This document shows, in pieces, positions 1 to 12,400 of a stretch of 64,000 nt of DNA. Each line of letters begins with the position of its first letter. The first letter of the stretch is position 1. This DNA comes from Ciona intestinalis. Taxonomy: Eukaryota; Chordata; Ascidiacea; Phlebobranchia; Cionidae. The stretch lies in contig NC_020168.2 of NCBI RefSeq assembly GCF_000224145.3, positions 3,452,561 through 3,516,560 on the forward strand, written 5' to 3'. The position numbers and the translations under genes are program-made. The notes beneath the pieces were generated by a model. It searched no databases. It was not told the DNA's origin and saw nothing but the letters and a program-made list of their open reading frames with translations.

Positions 1-115
1 AGCGACAGTCGTTATCGAATGGGTGTTCTGTTTCATACACCACATGTCCGCTTTTGAGTTACCATGTATGTCGATAATACCGCCACAATGGTAACAGCAA
101 CAAGCTTCGAACTAC
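1..115 (-). mobile_element. SINE-like element fragment at the window edge
   Basis: ACAGTCGTTATCGAATGGGT, CTGTTTCATACACC and CACAATGGTAACAGC are tail and body blocks of the family with the middle deleted. It may continue left of the window. Confidence 0.55.
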
Positions 116-132
116 AAATAAGATGATTGTAC

Positions 133-3100
133 CTGAGCGGCTTCTTGTAACTCAATAATTTGTTGTGCAGCTTGTAGCAGAGGTGTGTGGATGTGAGACA
201 CAATACGTGGAATCCTTTTCCATTCCTGAAAATAAAAAATTACACTTAATTGAAAAATGAAAATTTATTTCAAAACAGGATATACTGAATGTCATATTGT
301 TGTACTAAAAGCTGAACTTTTTAAACCATGGATTTTAGAAGTATAAACAATTCAGATACCAAAGCAATTAAATTTACTTCAATCTTGGTTAAAAGTAATA
401 GCTAGCAAAGATAGCAAAAACTATTTTTTAAGCTCGGTAACAAATTTAATCTGTGTGTTTTGGCCAAAATCCAGTACTGGTCTTAGTTATACTTGATCTA
501 GATATCAAAGCCGTTGAATTTAATTTAACTTTGGTTAAAAGTAATATATGTACACGAAATAGCAAAAATATTTTTCAAGCTTCTGTAACAAACTAAATGT
601 ATGTTTTGGGCTGAAATTAGTCATAGTTATACTTGATCTAGATATCAAAGCAAATAAATTATTTTAACTTTGGTAAAAGTAATATATGTACACGAAATAG
701 CAAAAAAAATGTTTTTTAGATTTTCGTAATAAGTTTTGTGCTTTAGCTAAAATCAAGCCCTGGTCTTAATTATACTTCATCTGCAAGTTACACAGAATAC
801 ATTAATTACTTTGATAGCTTGAGAGCTGGCCAAGTCAACCATTCTTTCAATGAGATTCAGTTGGTGTTCTTCGGGATGGCAAATAGCAAGGAACCCGCGA
901 TACATATTCACTTTCCAAGCCATTTCTTTTGGGTAAGAAAGCTCTACTTGTACAAGGGCATCTGTGTTGTAAGGTAGGTTGGTGCGGATAACTTTAATGT
1001 GTTGTGGGGCATAAGGCAGTTTATTGTATTGGCAAGACACTTAACGGCAATTGCTCCAAACCATAAAGTAAGTTACATTTCAACAGGAAAATTACTGTTA
1101 TTTACTCTGTCTCTGAGCCCAAAGTACTTTATAACAAAGATATTTAAACTAGGGAAAGTTTTCTAAGCATACAGCTCGAAAAATGTCAAAAATAATTGTT
1201 ATATGATGTTACAATGGCTTGTCTTTATCTTTTTGATTGACAGGTTGTCACTTTATTGAACCAAGTCTATTTTTTTTTCAAATTGACCATTTTATAAATC
1301 AAAAAATGTTCATATTTACCATTTTATAAATCAAAATTTTTTTTTTTAATTTGAAAAAAAATAAAACAGTTTAAATTTTTAACCCAAATCACCTTTCATG
1401 TTGTTCCAATCAGGTAACCTCCACGCGCATTCAACAACTAAGTGAGGATTGCAGACACTTTTGCAGCTTCCATATTCATTCAATACCTCCCACTATATAA
1501 GTTTACATTCATTAAATACAATGCGATTTATTTGTTAAAGGGGCATATCAACAAAACTTTTTTTTTTGTTAAACTTTGATGGTATCTTTAGACCACAATT
1601 AAGCACCACTATGAATATACAAATTTTTCTTTTTCCCTAACATGGCTCTGCTTATTAAAATGTTATTTTTTTTGGAAAAAAAAACAAAAATAAAAAAACG
1701 TATTTTGTTTTGTCAGTTTTTTGCAGTAATAAATTTTAAAATTTTATAAAAAAAAAAAAAAATTTTACAAAATTTAATAAAAAAATTTTATTTTTATGTT
1801 TTAGGAACTAAAAAAATAGCAAAAACCTGGTTTAGTTCCTGGCAACATCGAATCCAGTGCTCCTCCCATACTTTGTACTCAGCAACTGAGCTGTATGGAG
1901 CGGGAGCCTTGTTGTGTTCTTCACGAGCTTGTGACATTAAGCTTTCGTATGTGGCCTGTTTATAAGGGTTAGGAGTGAATTTTACATAAATGTCATGAAA
2001 AACAATCACCAACAAAGTTACATAGACGGGCATGAGGTGTGTGAAACAGAACACATGTGTTATAAGAATGTCAATACTAAAAAAAAAAACAATTACCAAC
2101 AAAGTTACGGGCATGAGGTGTGTGAAACAGAACACATGTGTTATAAGAATGTCAATACTAAAAAAAAACAATTACCAACAAAGTTACGTAAGTGGAAATA
2201 AGGTTTGTAAAACAGAATATCCTTGTTATAACGACTGTTGCTGCTCAAAAAAAGACCAATCACCAACAAAGTTACATTTCAAGCATAAGGTATGTAAAAT
2301 AGAACATCCGTGTTATAAAGACTGTCATTTCCCCACAATGTGAATTTATACTGTATCAGCTACTGGGACAACAAATGGGTGTTGCATACAACTAGTGCTA
2401 CTTTTTGAGTTAATATAAAAAAAATGAAAATAACATTCTGCACTATTGATGCACAAAAAATAAGAAATTATAGCAATTTTTATTAAATATGATAACCAAA
2501 ATCATATTTAAGTATATTATTAGCACAACAATGAAAAAGGCAGTCCAACACTTCACTGTAAAGTTTGCACTATTTCTTTAAATTCATTGAAATTATTGCA
2601 ATAAATTTCTATTCCATTTGAAAAAAAGTGCAATACAGTTACCTGAGCCTGCTCAAAAAAACCCTGTTGTTCGTATGCCATTGCTTTTGCTGTGTCAGGG
2701 AAACTGCATCGTTTCTGCCACAATCCCGTCCACATATCTTCCTCTCTAAGCAGAGAGTACAGATCACACAAAGCATCCAAAACCTGGGATATAAATGAAC
2801 ATTTTAACTCTATATGGCAAAGTGGTTAGTGCGCCTGCCTGTAACCCAAAGGTAATGGGTTGAAGGCTAGTGGCTGCTACCATTGTGGGCGCATAACGAC
2901 AATTGCTCCAACCCAGTGGTCACTAATGAGTTGTCCAAATTATAAGCCACACAATAAAAAAAATAAAAAAAATCTTAAAAAATATTCACTCACGAAGTAA
3001 CATACATGGTAACTCTTAAGCTGACACGAGGTGTATGACGTGTATGACACAGAACACTCATGTTACTAACTACTGTCGTATTTCCAGCCACGTAAAGATA

Positions 3101-6100
3101 AAGCAAGTTATATTCATTAAAAATTATGTGAAATATTTTAAATCTATATAATGTTATTGTAGTACTGTGGGGTAAGATAGATGACGTTAGCACATTATAT
3201 CTTTTATTGTTTAAACGTTTATTTTAACAATTTACTACCAAATGGGAAGATAAAACAGAATAAAAACTGGACCAAATTAGCCCAATGCTACATATTTAAA
3301 ATAATAAATACTTCACCCAAAGATCAAGATTAAAAATTATAAAAAATGACTGAATTAAATTAGGCATATAATAATAAGGTATTCATTGCATGTTACATTA
3401 GGCAAGCAATAGTAATGTATTACATCTAGGGATTTTTACAAACGAAAAAAAAAAATTACAAAAAAAAGATTTTACAATTTTTTTTTAATTTAGAACTAAA
3501 CTGAGAGACTGAAAAGGTACTTCTTCCCACAAAAAAATGAAAAAGAAAAAAAAGCTTCACTTTTTTAACAACTTAGATTTCATATTTACCTCTTGCTGTC
3601 TTGTGTTGATGGGTTCAGGTTCAAACCCCGCTGCAGTGATTGTTTTTGGTTTAATCGTGTCAGCGCCACATTCGGACGACAAACGCTCAAGCACCAAAGA
3701 ACATCGGAACCATAAGTTGTGGGTTCTTGAAAAATACAAATTAAGTTGCAAATTAAAAACACAAGTTAGGTTAACTTACAAATTAAAAATACAAAATAAG
3801 TTAAGTTACAAATTAAAAGAAATACGAAGTTGTACATGAAAATTAAAAATTAAGTTGGAATTATTGTTAAAAAAATACTAATTTTAATTTATTTTATAGA
3901 TTTAAAAAAGAGTTTTTTTTTTTTTAATTTGTGTTATTGTTTTTTTAGCTATAATGTACTAATGTACATAGGATTTAGACTCTTATTACACAAAAGTTAA
4001 AAATTAAAAATGTCAGGTGTAGCACCTAAGTGTTTGTTCGGAATTCCTTTTTTTTATAAAATTTTTGATTTGTTAAAATTTTCTTACTTTCCAAGATATT
4101 TGATAACAGGTGGTTTTAAAGGAATAACCGGCACACAGCTCGTCAGTGCTTCCACAATGGTGTGAACTGCTGATGGTTGACAGTCTTTCTGTATAAGATG
4201 CGCACCACTGCACACAAATGCACTTAATTCTCCACTGAGTCTCTGTAGGAAAATATAAACATTTAATAAAATAGAAAAAAGGTTACAAAAGTTATGAAGC
4301 AATGTTCTTTGTTTACTTTTAAATTGGACGAGAAAAAAAGAATAAAAAGGTGTCCCATCTTTCCCCATCCTACTATATATTGTTAATACTTAATATTTTT
4401 TTATATAAGATATTTATTATTTACTTTAATTAGATTTTTATGTTCACCATCACCTCTATGTTAAAGCATCACCATTGTCCAAACAGTTGTTTTATTACTA
4501 ATGTTTTTCTGAATCTCCGTGTCAATTTTAAAAAAATTTAAATGTAATTTTTTCTTACCGATTGTTGTCTGTTGGTAAAAGTCGACCAAATCTTGGGAAA
4601 TAAGCGACACCAGATAGCGTGAGAGAGTTGAGTGTCGTTATGACATAATTGAGCGGCAGCTAAAAGAAAGGAAGACGATTTTGCTTCCGACAGCGACTCA
4701 AGAAACTTACAGTGCCTGTGTGGATGGCACAAGCTATTAATGTTTTCCACCATGGGTGTGCAACCCTTATTACAGGATGGCCAGGTATAAATTACTAGGT
4801 GAACCTTTGGACCGTATGTTTATATAACATAGGCTTGCATGGACCAATATTAGTTTCTTTTTGTCTTTGATCTTAAGACATTAAAAGGGGGTTATCTCCA
4901 GAAACATGAAGTTTGGACGCATAAATTTCTGTGCAACCAGCCCTCGGGCCAAATGCCGCAAAGAGAAGTTGTGCGGCCCGCAAATCCAGCTGCATATTTT
5001 TCACTCAATTTATTTATTATGACAATAAGTTTGTAAAGCACTTTTCTTCAAAAATTTATGCTCCTTCCGAACTTAAATTTCTGCAGGGAGATAACCCCAT
5101 TCTAATGTCATAAGATCAAAGGTAAATAGAAACTATTATTAGTAAATACAAGTCTATGGTAATAAAGTAAGGTAATAGGTTCACAAAGGTTACATACCCC
5201 GTTTGACATAATAATAAAAGTGATATGAAAATAGGTAGATAATCACAATACATCAAAGTATACCAGCATGTATATGAGATTTAAGGTTTCAATTTATAAG
5301 GCAAAATCACTCCACAGAATTTCTACAATATCTGTATGAGCAGTGGCGCAGCCGGGGGGAAGGGGGGTTTGGGGGGTCGTGACCCCCCCCCCTCTTTTAA
5401 ACCTCCCCCCCCAAAAAAAATTTTAACAAAAATAAAAAAAATAAAATAAAATTTAACATTTTTTGATTAAAACTCCTCTCCCCTTATTTTTTTCTGGCTG
5501 CGCCACGGTGTATGAGTAATCCCAATGTTCAAGATGTTACACAACAAATAATTTTTTTTTTTTTAAATTATCAGAGTTTATTTTTTCAAATATTTTTTAA
5601 TTTTTTTTAAAATAAAGGTGTGTTATTACCTTGTTATCAATGTGTTTAGCTGCTGGCTTCGATCTTCAACTGTTGTGACGGAAGATGGAGTCTTTGAGGA
5701 TGTTAGATTCGAAGTTTTTGTTCGAGAATCATCCTCGCTTGTCTCCATCATGCTCTCAACCTCCTGGATGCAAGAGACGAGGATTTAGAAGAAGAATCAA
5801 AGAGTTTCAAAGGCATCATATGTATGAATAGAGAAAGTTGCTTTTTAACTATTCTTTTACTTTTTGACACCTTTTTACTACTGATTTAAAATATTTTGCG
5901 CCGCTATGACAGTGGTTAGCGCTCCTGCTTCTAAATAAAAGTTTGCAGATTCTCGACGCTGCTATAAAATTATTTCTGAAAGTGGCAAAGTACAAGTATA
6001 AATTTTTCAATTTTATGGCTTTTATAAACATTGGAGGTCTCTACTGCTTATTTAAAAAACAATACTGGGGTAAAAGATAAAAAAATTTGCTAAATCGATC

Positions 6101-6471
6101 AAAAAAAGAATTAAAACAATATTGGATCCCAAAAGGTACCTTCGGAGGGTTAAAAAAAGGTACCTTCGGAGGGTTAAAAAAAGGTACCTTCGGAACTAAA
6201 TGATGAAATGTGATACAAGTACATTCTTCTATATATAAACAAATCTTTAAAAAACAACTGTAAAACATGATTAAAACTACACCAATCCACTTACTTCTTC
6301 CTTTGCATACACGTCAATGTCCATTGGCTCCGTTTTAACTTTTGCGAGGGCGTTAAAAGCATCTCGGTCCGCAGGATCAGCCAGTGTGATGACATGTGTG
6401 ATGGAAGGTAAAAGGTAAGGACTCCCTTTTGCCATGACAGTGCTGGTACGATCACACACGGCAAAAATCAT
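133..6471 (-). CDS. TRRAP: TRRAP exons 50-59 (residues 2486-2943, end of HEAT region and start of FAT)
   Basis: Exons are 6295-6471, 5630-5763, 4559-4715, 4088-4242, 3590-3725, 2643-2783, 1827-1955, 1393-1492, 810-961 and 133-225. Exon 50 encodes [19 protein letters not shown] followed by [11 protein letters not shown], and exon 51 an acidic Ser/Thr-rich linker. Exons 53-58 match the beginning of [81 protein letters not shown]. Exon 59 gives [19 protein letters not shown] and ends at a normal donor at 131-132, so the gene continues off the window. Confidence 0.92.
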
Positions 6472-9400
6472 CTGGATTTAATTTTTCCATGTTAAATGTT
6501 TGAGGTAGGTGGTACAGGATGAAATGACAGAATCGGGTGCAAAAAAGTTGTGGAGATTTGTTTGATTGTAAAAAATATGGACAAATAAAAATTGAGGAAA
6601 AAAAAATGTATCTGACATAAAATAGTTGGATTTAATAAAAAAAATAATTTATCTAAAAACATTTTTCCCTTTTAGGCACAAATAAAGCGGGAAATTTTAA
6701 CCATTTTTCAATGCTAGGGTTATAACATTTAGGTGTCATGACATGCCCACAATACTTTTACAACCCCCTCACCTCAATGCATTGCTTGATCCAGTAGTGA
6801 GTTCCCATGGCTTCCCAATTCTGTGAGCAAATCATATAAAGCAGACGATCATACAGGTTTTGTGGTATGCTGTTGTCAAAAACTTCGAAATAAGATCTTC
6901 TTGTTGTGGGGTTTGTACAGCGTAGACCAGAGAGAAACGCTGGCTCCAGTTTGCTGGTAAGTTCACTACCACTTAAAGATTCATCTCTGAAAATTAAATA
7001 AGTGCTTGGTTCTGTGAATCTGGCCATGGTTTAGTGAATAAATAAATGTAATCAGGATATGGTGCTAGGAAATACATTTACAAAACAGACCAAAACAATT
7101 TTTTCTGGTAATAGACAAAAATCATTTTTCTGTCATGTAACTACTTGTTTATCATGCATGGGCAATGTCATTGGTTATACTTTATAACACGGCTGTTTTA
7201 TATTTTTTATGCTCTGTTTACAAGTCAGAGCACAATTAATGTTTCATAAAAGTTTTAAACAACTGCCTGCTTTCAATATTAAAGGGACATCTTTTCATTC
7301 TATTTTCTCTTCTCATTTCATAATAAACAATGAAAACTCAAAGTATTATAAAACTATATCCTCACGACTCCCATAGACTGCTGTTAATTTTTAAAACATG
7401 ATCAGGAAATTTGGTTATTATGTGCTGAAGATGCCCCCTCTTCCCCCCACCCTACTATTGAAATTTATACTTCAAATTTCAATGCCATGTATGATGTATT
7501 TCATATGCCAGACCTGTATACATAGTTGACAAGATCCAGGAACCCAGTGTGTATATCTAAATGTTCGGATGTGAAACGTTTGTCAATGTTCATTAACTTA
7601 AGGAGCAGAGGAGAGATTTCACGCAATGTAGGAGCTTGGCTGGCATCTCCGGATGCACGAGCCTAAAAAAATATAAAAAATAATTATAATTTAAATTTAA
7701 AAAAATATATATAATAAAAAATAGTAAAAATTAAAAAATATTAAAAATTAAAAAAAAATTAAAAATTAAAACTAATAAAAATTAAAACTAATAAAAATTA
7801 AAAAGTGTAAACTAAAAATATTAATAAAATTTAAAAAATGTTTACAAATAAGAGTAAAGTAATACAAATACTTTATGACCAAAATGTAAACTTTCATCAT
7901 ACAAAAATCAATTGTTCTTAATTTTGGGATGATTAGTCCAACCAAAACAATTGACAAAACATGCATTTAGGTGAAGTCTTACAAATTTGCATATTTTTAA
8001 AACAGAGGAAAAATTTAAAATTGGTTAATTTCGAAAGAAAGAAGTATATTATTTAAAACTAGATGAAAATTAAAGTCAGCTCATTCAGTTGATTTCTGAT
8101 AAATAAACAAAATTTAAAAAATGATTTTAAAAATTTCAAAAATCTTAAAAAAATGAGTCAAAACCTTAAGCCACTCGTCCATGATACGGATGACCGCTTT
8201 GATGAGTTTGGGGTCAGTGGAGCGTTCAATGATTTGCGAAAACACGCCGTGCATGAGTGAGCGCCGGGTATCGGCAGCCATACTGACCACTCTGCACTTT
8301 GCGAGGTCCAGGCACACAACTATCAACTCGCTAATGACTGAAATATAAAGCATTTTTAGGCTCGCGTTGGAATAACTTGTTACAGCATTTTACAAACAAT
8401 AAGCATTTTATGTTCGAGAGCCTAAAAACATATTTTTGGGTTTCTCTTATTATCAATTTTAATATGTTCTTTATTCGTTCACAGAAATTATTTTTAGGTA
8501 TAAAGTCTTTTTAGGCTGTATATAAAATGTTAAATATACTTTAACGCTTCATTGTGTTTTCCATGCCTAAAAAACTGTGTTTAAAAATTTTTTTTCCTAA
8601 ATAAAATATAGAACATAATAAATAAAATGAATATTTCTTCTAAAGATTAAAAAAAATTAGGACATAATAAATAAAATATAACATTCAAATACAATATTAT
8701 TTCCATAAATAAAACATAGGACATCATAATTAATAGGAATTTCTTAGAACTTTTATAAATATTTTTCAAATAAAATTTAGAACATGATAATTTAAATGTA
8801 ACATGAATATGCAATTTTGTTTTCTTAAATCCAGTGGTCACTAATGGGTTGTACAAACTATAAAAACAAGAAAAAATCCCAAAAAATATAATTACTCACA
8901 AAGTAACATACTTAGCAACCCGTAAGCTGGCACGAGGTGTATGAAACAAAACACCCATGTTATATCGACTGTCGTTTTCCGGCCACACGAGGATAAAGTA
9001 AGCTACATTCATTAAATTAATAAAAAAAATTAGGACATGATAAATAAAATAACATACATGGGCTAACTTCTGAACCAGTTTGTCCAGATTGCGGTGGAGA
9101 TTGCAGATGTTCCTTCACAAGCTTTTGAAATACTCTGACAAAAGTAGCAAGCAAGTGGTCAATATATGCAGGTGTGTGTGTACAAGCTGCCTTCAAAATC
9201 ATGAGAGTAGAAAATAAACCTGAAATTTTGGGAAATAATAATAAGAAATATAATATATGCCAAAAAAGCTGATATACAAAACACAATTATATACTTAACT
9301 GCTGTTATATAGTCTGATTAAATGAATGAGCTGAACTTGCTTTATCCTCGCGTGAATGTAAAAGACAGCCGTTATAACATAAGTGTTCTGTTTCATACAC

Positions 9401-12400
9401 CTCGTACAAGCTTACGAGATACCATGTGTGTTACTTTGTAGGTGATTATTTTGTTTGGATGTTTTCATTTTTTATGTATGGCTGATTTATTTGGACAACC
9501 CATTAGTGACCACTGGGTTAGAGCAATTCAATTGCTGTTAAGTGTCTTGCACAAAGACACATAAGCTCACAATGGTAGCAGCGACGAGCCTTGAACCCAT
9601 TACCTCTGGGTTACAGGCAGGCGAGCTAGCCAACTGTGCTACGGTGGCAGACTCTAAAACTTTTTTTCTTACCAGTTGATGTTGTTCCTGCTTTTTCAAA
9701 CTCATTAAGGCCCTCCAGTACAGTGTTTTCCATGGCTGAAAACAAAACCTCCAAATCTCTTTCAGCCAAACTCAACTCAACTTTTGGAACGATCACCTGA
9801 CCCAACATTGGATCGTGATTGGCTGGTGGAGCAGTGGGCGGGAAAAGTGAAAACAAACGAACCAATAAGCTTTGCACGGACCGAATGACCTGAAATGTGA
9901 AAAAATAATTTTAAAACAAATTAAAAATTAGAAAAAAAAAAATTAAAAAAAATAATTTAAAAGTTATTTAAAATTAAAAAAAAACAAAAATTATAAGAAT
10001 GTCGAAGCTAAATTGCAGTGGTAGAACTGTGTAATTTTACAAATAAATTTAAAAATATTAAAGTAGAACGGGTACTCCAAACGATTGTCGTTTATATATT
10101 AGGCAGTTAATCTGTATTTAGGCAGTTTCAGGCAGGTAATTAATCTTTTTATTAGGTAGCTACTCTTCAAAGCAAATTTTGAAAAGTCTGAACAACCCAT
10201 TAAGGAATATAAAATCAAATATAAAGTTTAAAGTTAAATATAAAAGTAAGGAATTTAAAATTAACTAATTTACCTTCACATTTGAACAGGTCATACACGC
10301 AGCTATTCCCTTTTGCAGAGGTTTGACTGTAGAGATGACCGAATCTTTAGGAATCAATGATAGAATCAGGTTTATCAGTTCAAGACCGGTGCATATGCTA
10401 CCAGTGTTTCCCTGCAAAATGTTACAACACTTTTTAATTATGGATTAAGAATAATTCAGGTTAAATCAAATTTTTTATTACATTTTTTTTATTACAATAG
10501 AAATAGACAGGTACTATCAATTTTTTTATTACAATAGAAATACACAGGTAGTACAATGTTTTTTATTACAATAGTACAATAGAATAGAAATACTAGTGTA
10601 GACAGAAAAAGAGTAAAACTACAGCCTTATGACAGTAACTACAAAAAAACATTTTTTTGTACCGGTAGTGTATTTACGCACACTTTTTTTATTAGAAGTT
10701 TAACTTGAAATATTTAAACATAAATGGCTTGTTTTTCTGCTAGGTGTAGCGACCACACCTATTTTCTTCCAAATAAACTTAAATATGTTTTTAACTGTAA
10801 GTAATGACAATTGTCGTTTTGTCGCTATATCTTGTCTTTTTGTTTAAAATATTTTTAAATCTTTGTTAAGATTTATGTTTTAAACTCGCTATTACTTGTT
10901 ATGTATAAATTTTTTCAGTGTTTCCATATCCAAATATTTTATGTTTGAATTCCCACTTACTTGCTGTGCAGGGTCAACACTGAGAAGTAGTTTATCCACC
11001 CATAGCAAGTGTAAGTCACTTTTCGGCCAAACATCTGCCCTTAATGCACTTCTTAATAGAACCACACATCTCCGGGATAATATTTCAGCAGAGCCACCAG
11101 AGGATTCATTCACCTGGGTGGAAATTGGGGTTAAATTTTCTTAGGGGTGTAGTTTGATGTAGCCCAGTAGTTCTTAAACTAGGGGGTGTAAGACTCAGGA
11201 TAGGGAGCGAAAAACAATAAAAAAATAATGTTATTTGTGTTATAACCAAAGACTCCATAAGATATTGGGGTTACTTAGGGGTGTAATCTAATGTAGTTCA
11301 GTAGTTCTTAAACTAGGGGGTTGTATTACTAATAAGTAGGGCACGAAAAACAATAAAATATATTGGTACTTGTGTTATAACCAAAGACTCTTTAAGATAT
11401 TTTAAGGTATCTATGGTTATAATTTATTAAAAAGGGGGATGCAAGTTTTGTTGGTATCGTCATTAGAGGGCGGGTTTAAAAAGTTCAAAAACCTCTGATG
11501 TAGTTGGTCCAAAAACGTTTTTTAAAAAAGGTCCAAAAAATTTAAAAAACACCAGTTGAAAATCTGGGGTCAGAATTGGGAATTTATATTCTACATTAAG
11601 GGTTGTTGTTGTAGAAATTAATAAAACTTGAAGACAAGTTACAGTAAATAATTAGTTGAAATTAAAAACAAAAAATGCGCTATTTTAAAAAGACAAATTC
11701 ACTAAAAATTTAAACAAATTCTTTAAAGTAAAATTAAAAACAAAAAATTGAATAAAAAAATCACTAAAAATTTAAACAAATTCTTTAAAGTAAAATTAAA
11801 AACAAAAAATTGAATAAAAAAATCACTAAAAATTTAAACAAATTCTTTAAAGTAAAATTAAAAACAAAAAATTAAATAAAAAAATCACTAAAAAATAAAA
11901 ATCAATCTATTTTTAATAAATAAAAAAATAATAATAATAGTTGTGCCATAAATATCTGTGTAGCATAATTACCTGGCAAGTCATTCTGAGTAGAAAGTTG
12001 ACCACTGTGTCGGAATGTTTTTTATCCAATCCTACCACACGATGAGTTGATGACGGAACCGGATCCATCTTTATCGAGAGGGCTGCTACAGGTCGAATTA
12101 ATCCTTTGGCTGAAGATACAGATATGAATATAATTTAGTTTAGTATTCTGTTACTTCTGCTACCAGGCGTGGTGTAAATAAATTAAATAAATACACAAAT
12201 GTAAATATAAGTTACAAAAATGGACAAACTTGAATATAAATTCTATAAATATACAGGTATTAATATATATGACGTAAATACGCAGGGATAATTATAAATT
12301 ACATAAAGACAAAATTTGAATATAAATTCCATAAATATACAAATATTAATATATATAACATAAATACACTAGTGTGAATATAAGTTACAAAAATGGACAA

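Noticed and set aside
1995..2343. Two overlapping plus-strand frames with repeated Cys-containing units
   Set aside because: They translate the SINE-derived ~80-base tandem array; repetition in two frames shows it is not coding.
6041..6268. 75-residue minus-strand frame with repeated KVPFFNPP
   Set aside because: Produced by the 24-base tandem repeat at 6132-6197; no start context, splice continuity or homology.
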